Shown: one piece after another, positions 62,320-64,000 of the stretch
Numbering within the stretch: the stretch's first letter is position 1
How the letters are laid out: each line of letters begins with the position of its first letter
Assembly: GCA_016868585.1 (NCBI GenBank)
Contig: VGGR01000007.1
Coordinates: 1-64,000, forward strand
Source of the DNA: Bacteroidota bacterium
GTDB lineage: Bacteria; Bacteroidota; Bacteroidia; Chitinophagales; Chitinophagaceae
Direction: 5' to 3'
DNA: 64,000 nt
Notes under the pieces: generated by a model
What the model saw: the letters and a program-made list of their open reading frames with translations, nothing else
What the model was told of the DNA's origin: nothing
The model's database searches: none
Made by a program: the position numbers and the translations under genes

Positions 62320-62732
62320 AATCTTCGCGCCGGTGGGGGTGGCCCCATTTTGCGAGGACCGCTCCTGCCACGCAGCCGTTCTTCCTGTACATCTCGCAGA
62401 ATGTTGATAAAATCCTCCTGCAAATCATAGATCTGTATAGCTCTATTTTCTCCAACGATTGGACTAAATTCTTTTCGATATTTTAGTTGCAATTCAATTA
62501 ACTGATGGCGGGCCAGCAATTTATCCTTCCGATTTTTTACCAAGGTTTCTCTCCATTCTTTTTGATAGCGTGCAAAAATGGGTCCGAATGCTTCTCGCTC
62601 CTCCTGGGTCATCCGCATTCTTTTTTGAATGAACAGATTCATTTTCTCAGGAATTCTATCACCAAGCGGTGGCTGGGCCTGAATGAGCCCTAGCGGAAGT
62701 AAACTGATTAGTGGAAGAAAAAAACATTTCAT
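62316..62732 (-). CDS. Spy/CpxP-like periplasmic helical protein
   Basis: A 138-residue protein with a signal peptide (to about IQAQ20). A charged, all-helical mature part follows (KMNLFIQKRMRMTQEEREAFGPIFARYQKEWRE) and then a Pro/Arg-rich tail (GPRKMGPPPPARRF). The M-T-x-E-E-x-x-x-F pattern resembles the LTxxQ motif of Spy/CpxP stress chaperones and heavy-metal sensor lipoproteins. This is architectural likeness, not proof. It is the third gene of a sigma/anti-sigma-type unit; it overlaps the upstream gene by four bases and could be the periplasmic sensor. Confidence 0.6.
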   Translation of the reverse strand: MKCFFLPLISLLPLGLIQAQPPLGDRIPEKMNLFIQKRMRMTQEEREAFGPIFARYQKEWRETLVKNRKDKLLARHQLIELQLKYRKEFSPIVGENRAIQIYDLQEDFINILRDVQEERLRGRSGPRKMGPPPPARRF

Positions 62733-63208
62733 GGCATTTCAGTTATGGGAAGATCATTAAGCAATCGTTGAATTTCCTCCTGCCGAATATCCTGAACCAA
62801 TAAAGCTACATCTTTGTTTTCCATTTCCTCTGCAGTAGTTTTCTGTGAAAATGCAGGTGTATGGTCTATGTACACGGAGATATGTTCTGCTGGAACTCCG
62901 TTTATCTCTTGTTTAGCCCATTGGTTAATGGAGTCAACCCCTTCACCGGGTGTAAGGTCAGCAAAATAGTAAAAACTGAAAAAAAGAATACCAATTGTAA
63001 CAGCAGCTGCTACAAAAAATTTCAATTTATGGGGTTGTAATTGAAATAAAGTGGCTCTTTTTTCCGGCGTTGCTTTTGCGATCACAAGTAATTGCGCAGG
63101 TAGTTGTTCAAAATACCCATTGGGTACTTGAATGGTTGGTTGCTGCTGCAGGGGTAGTTCTGGTATTAGCCGCTTAAGTTCGTTCTGAATTTCCTCTTTG
63201 ATTTCCAT
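62729..63208 (-). CDS. Putative membrane anti-sigma-type protein
   Basis: A 159-residue protein of no recognised family. A cytoplasmic N-terminal part (about 1-65, EIQNELKRLIPELP ...) is followed by a single transmembrane helix (about 68-90, LKFFVAAAVTIGILFFSFYYFAD) and an extracytoplasmic tail. The gene lies 35 bases after an ECF sigma-factor gene and overlaps the Spy-like gene by four bases. This topology and position fit a single-pass anti-sigma factor, but no zinc-binding ZAS motif is seen. Anti-sigma function is inferred from context. Confidence 0.6.
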   Translation of the reverse strand: MEIKEEIQNELKRLIPELPLQQQPTIQVPNGYFEQLPAQLLVIAKATPEKRATLFQLQPHKLKFFVAAAVTIGILFFSFYYFADLTPGEGVDSINQWAKQEINGVPAEHISVYIDHTPAFSQKTTAEEMENKDVALLVQDIRQEEIQRLLNDLPITEMP

Positions 63209-63243
63209 GTGTCCTTGTTATGATAAGTTAGGTGGGTAGGGGT

Positions 63244-63792
63244 TTAATGATTCAAGATATATTGTTCAATTTTTTTAGCGGCGTGGTGATAGCTGGCTTT
63301 GAGTGCTCCTTCACTGGTTTCCAACAACTTACTCATTTGTTCGTAGGGCATTTCCTGATAGTATCGCAGTATAAAGACCAATCGTTGTCTTTCCGGCAAT
63401 TGCTGAATGGCCAACTCTAGTTTCCATTCCAGTTTTTGTGCATTAAAATGTGCATCCGCTTTTACGCTCTCTGCCCTTTCCTGGTCCTGCTCGCTCAGCG
63501 AAGTCAGCGATTTTCTTTTTTGTTGTTCCAGAAAGCTTAGGCATTCATTTGTTGCAATGCGGTAGATCCAAGTATACAACTGGCTGTCCTCTCTGAATTT
63601 TCCTAACCCGTTCCATATTCTTACAAATGTATTTTGAACCACATCGTTAGCATCTTCATGTGATACCACCATTCTTCTTGCCAACCAGTAAATTTTTTGC
63701 TGATATTTTTTTACCAATGCAGTAAAAGCTACATCTTTCGTGTTAGGATCACGAAACTCAAGTAAAAGTTGTTGGTCTGTGCAGGGTGTCAT
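63244..63792 (-). CDS. ECF-type RNA polymerase sigma factor
   Basis: A 182-residue sigma-70 family protein with region 2 (about 20-90: YQQKIYWLARRMVVSHEDANDVVQNTFVRIWNGL) and region 4 (about 120-180: ALQQLPERQRLVFILRYYQEMPYEQMSKLLETSEGALKASYHHAAKKIE-like). Region 3 is absent, so it is an ECF group 4 factor. It directs RNA polymerase to a stress or envelope regulon. It is the first gene of the ECF, membrane protein, Spy-like unit, 39 bases after the transketolase gene. The promoter is not evident. Confidence 0.92.
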   Translation of the reverse strand: MTPCTDQQLLLEFRDPNTKDVAFTALVKKYQQKIYWLARRMVVSHEDANDVVQNTFVRIWNGLGKFREDSQLYTWIYRIATNECLSFLEQQKRKSLTSLSEQDQERAESVKADAHFNAQKLEWKLELAIQQLPERQRLVFILRYYQEMPYEQMSKLLETSEGALKASYHHAAKKIEQYILNH

Positions 63793-63831
63793 GTACCGGT
63801 TTACGGTTGAACCTTGAAGATACGCTGAGGT

Positions 63832-64000
63832 TTAACCTTTGCGTTGTAAAGCACGCGCTGCTGCTGCTGCAATATCGGGAATATCCAGTTGGTATTTTTT
63901 TAACAACTGTGCCGGGGTGCCACTTTCGCCGAATGTATCCTTAGTGCCTACGTATTCAATGGGCACCGGACAATGTTTGGCTGCCACTTGCGCAATGGAG
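63832..64000 (-). CDS. Transketolase C-terminal section, 3' end only
   Basis: This ORF runs off the right edge and is not in the track. The minus strand encodes 55 residues before a TAA at 63832. The sequence begins SIAQVAAKHCPVPIEYVG, continues with TKDTFGESGTPAQLLKKY and ends in an Ala-rich helix (DIAAAAARALQRKG). This matches the C-terminal end of transketolase-like proteins, including the split N/C subunit form common in Bacteroidota. Transketolase moves two-carbon units in the pentose phosphate pathway. Whether it is the one-chain or split form cannot be seen. Confidence 0.8.
   Translation of the reverse strand, partial: SIAQVAAKHCPVPIEYVGTKDTFGESGTPAQLLKKYQLDIPDIAAAAARALQRKG

Noticed and set aside
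1-64000. Search for CRISPR arrays, IS elements, toxin-antitoxin pairs or defence islands
   Set aside because: No regularly spaced repeats, transposase motifs or defence-type domains are visible; gene content is core-like throughout.

Overview
The window looks like chromosomal core sequence from a Bacteroidota bacterium, most likely of the Chitinophagaceae. The evidence is an AT-leaning composition, an almost complete lack of Shine-Dalgarno sites, the Bacteroidota promoter element TAnnTTTG in front of many genes, and family-typical genes: a PorT-like barrel, a S46 dipeptidyl peptidase, a DUF4834 protein, TlpA/DUF5106, GH3, tandem rhomboids, and a long PurF. The family assignment is an inference; no rRNA is present. 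I see no mobile element, prophage, CRISPR array or integration scar, and no gene-free stretch over 300 bases.

Layout. 1-4.7 kb: two tRNAs (Asn, cut by the window edge; CAT anticodon), a Rieske protein, HflX, a barrel protein, a PhoD-like phosphatase, a GDPD and a DUF4834 protein. 4.75-12.6 kb: rimP-nusA-infB behind a promoter and a perfect 24-nt palindrome, then a SurA-like isomerase and purF. 12.6-22.4 kb: a DMT transporter, a MurG-like glycosyltransferase, a 41-codon lipoprotein missed by the ORF track, an aminotransferase, adk, an active/inactive rhomboid pair, rlmD, a TlpA-like protein and metF. 22.4-29.5 kb: lptB-add-GH3-fabG facing an enoyl-CoA hydratase and paaZ. 29.5-39.4 kb: a lipoprotein, an EEP-family protein, cysS, a YitT protein, a dipeptide epimerase coupled to a S46 peptidase, a GH18 lipoprotein and obgE. 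39.4-49.3 kb: an RND exporter, recO, an amidohydrolase, prfA, VanZ-like, gcvH, a cyclophilin, a small conserved protein, serS and alkB. 49.3-55.5 kb: OPT and POT peptide transporters, purD and an MFS transporter. 55.6-61.6 kb: mreB-mreC-mreD-mrdA-rodA, the elongasome operon. 61.6-64 kb: an MBL hydrolase, an ECF sigma factor with a probable membrane anti-sigma and a Spy-like protein, and the 3' end of a transketolase gene.

How the genes fit together. Most encode housekeeping functions: translation (rimP, nusA, infB, prfA, serS, cysS, hflX, obgE, rlmD), nucleotide and one-carbon metabolism (purF, purD, adk, add, metF, gcvH), and envelope growth (lptB, mre/rod genes, SurA-like). A peptide-use theme recurs in the DPP7-like peptidase, its coupled dipeptide epimerase, and the adjacent POT and OPT transporters.

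The strongest non-gene signal is regulatory. Twenty exact TAnnTTTG boxes lie upstream of starts. In five cases the box ends exactly four bases before the ATG, and in a sixth a one-mismatch box does the same. This spacing suggests transcription starting at the start codon. The rimP leader palindrome, the divergent metF/lptB boxes two bases apart, and the catalytically degenerate rhomboid beside an intact one are the other main points. I did not find a convincing new defence or mobile system.
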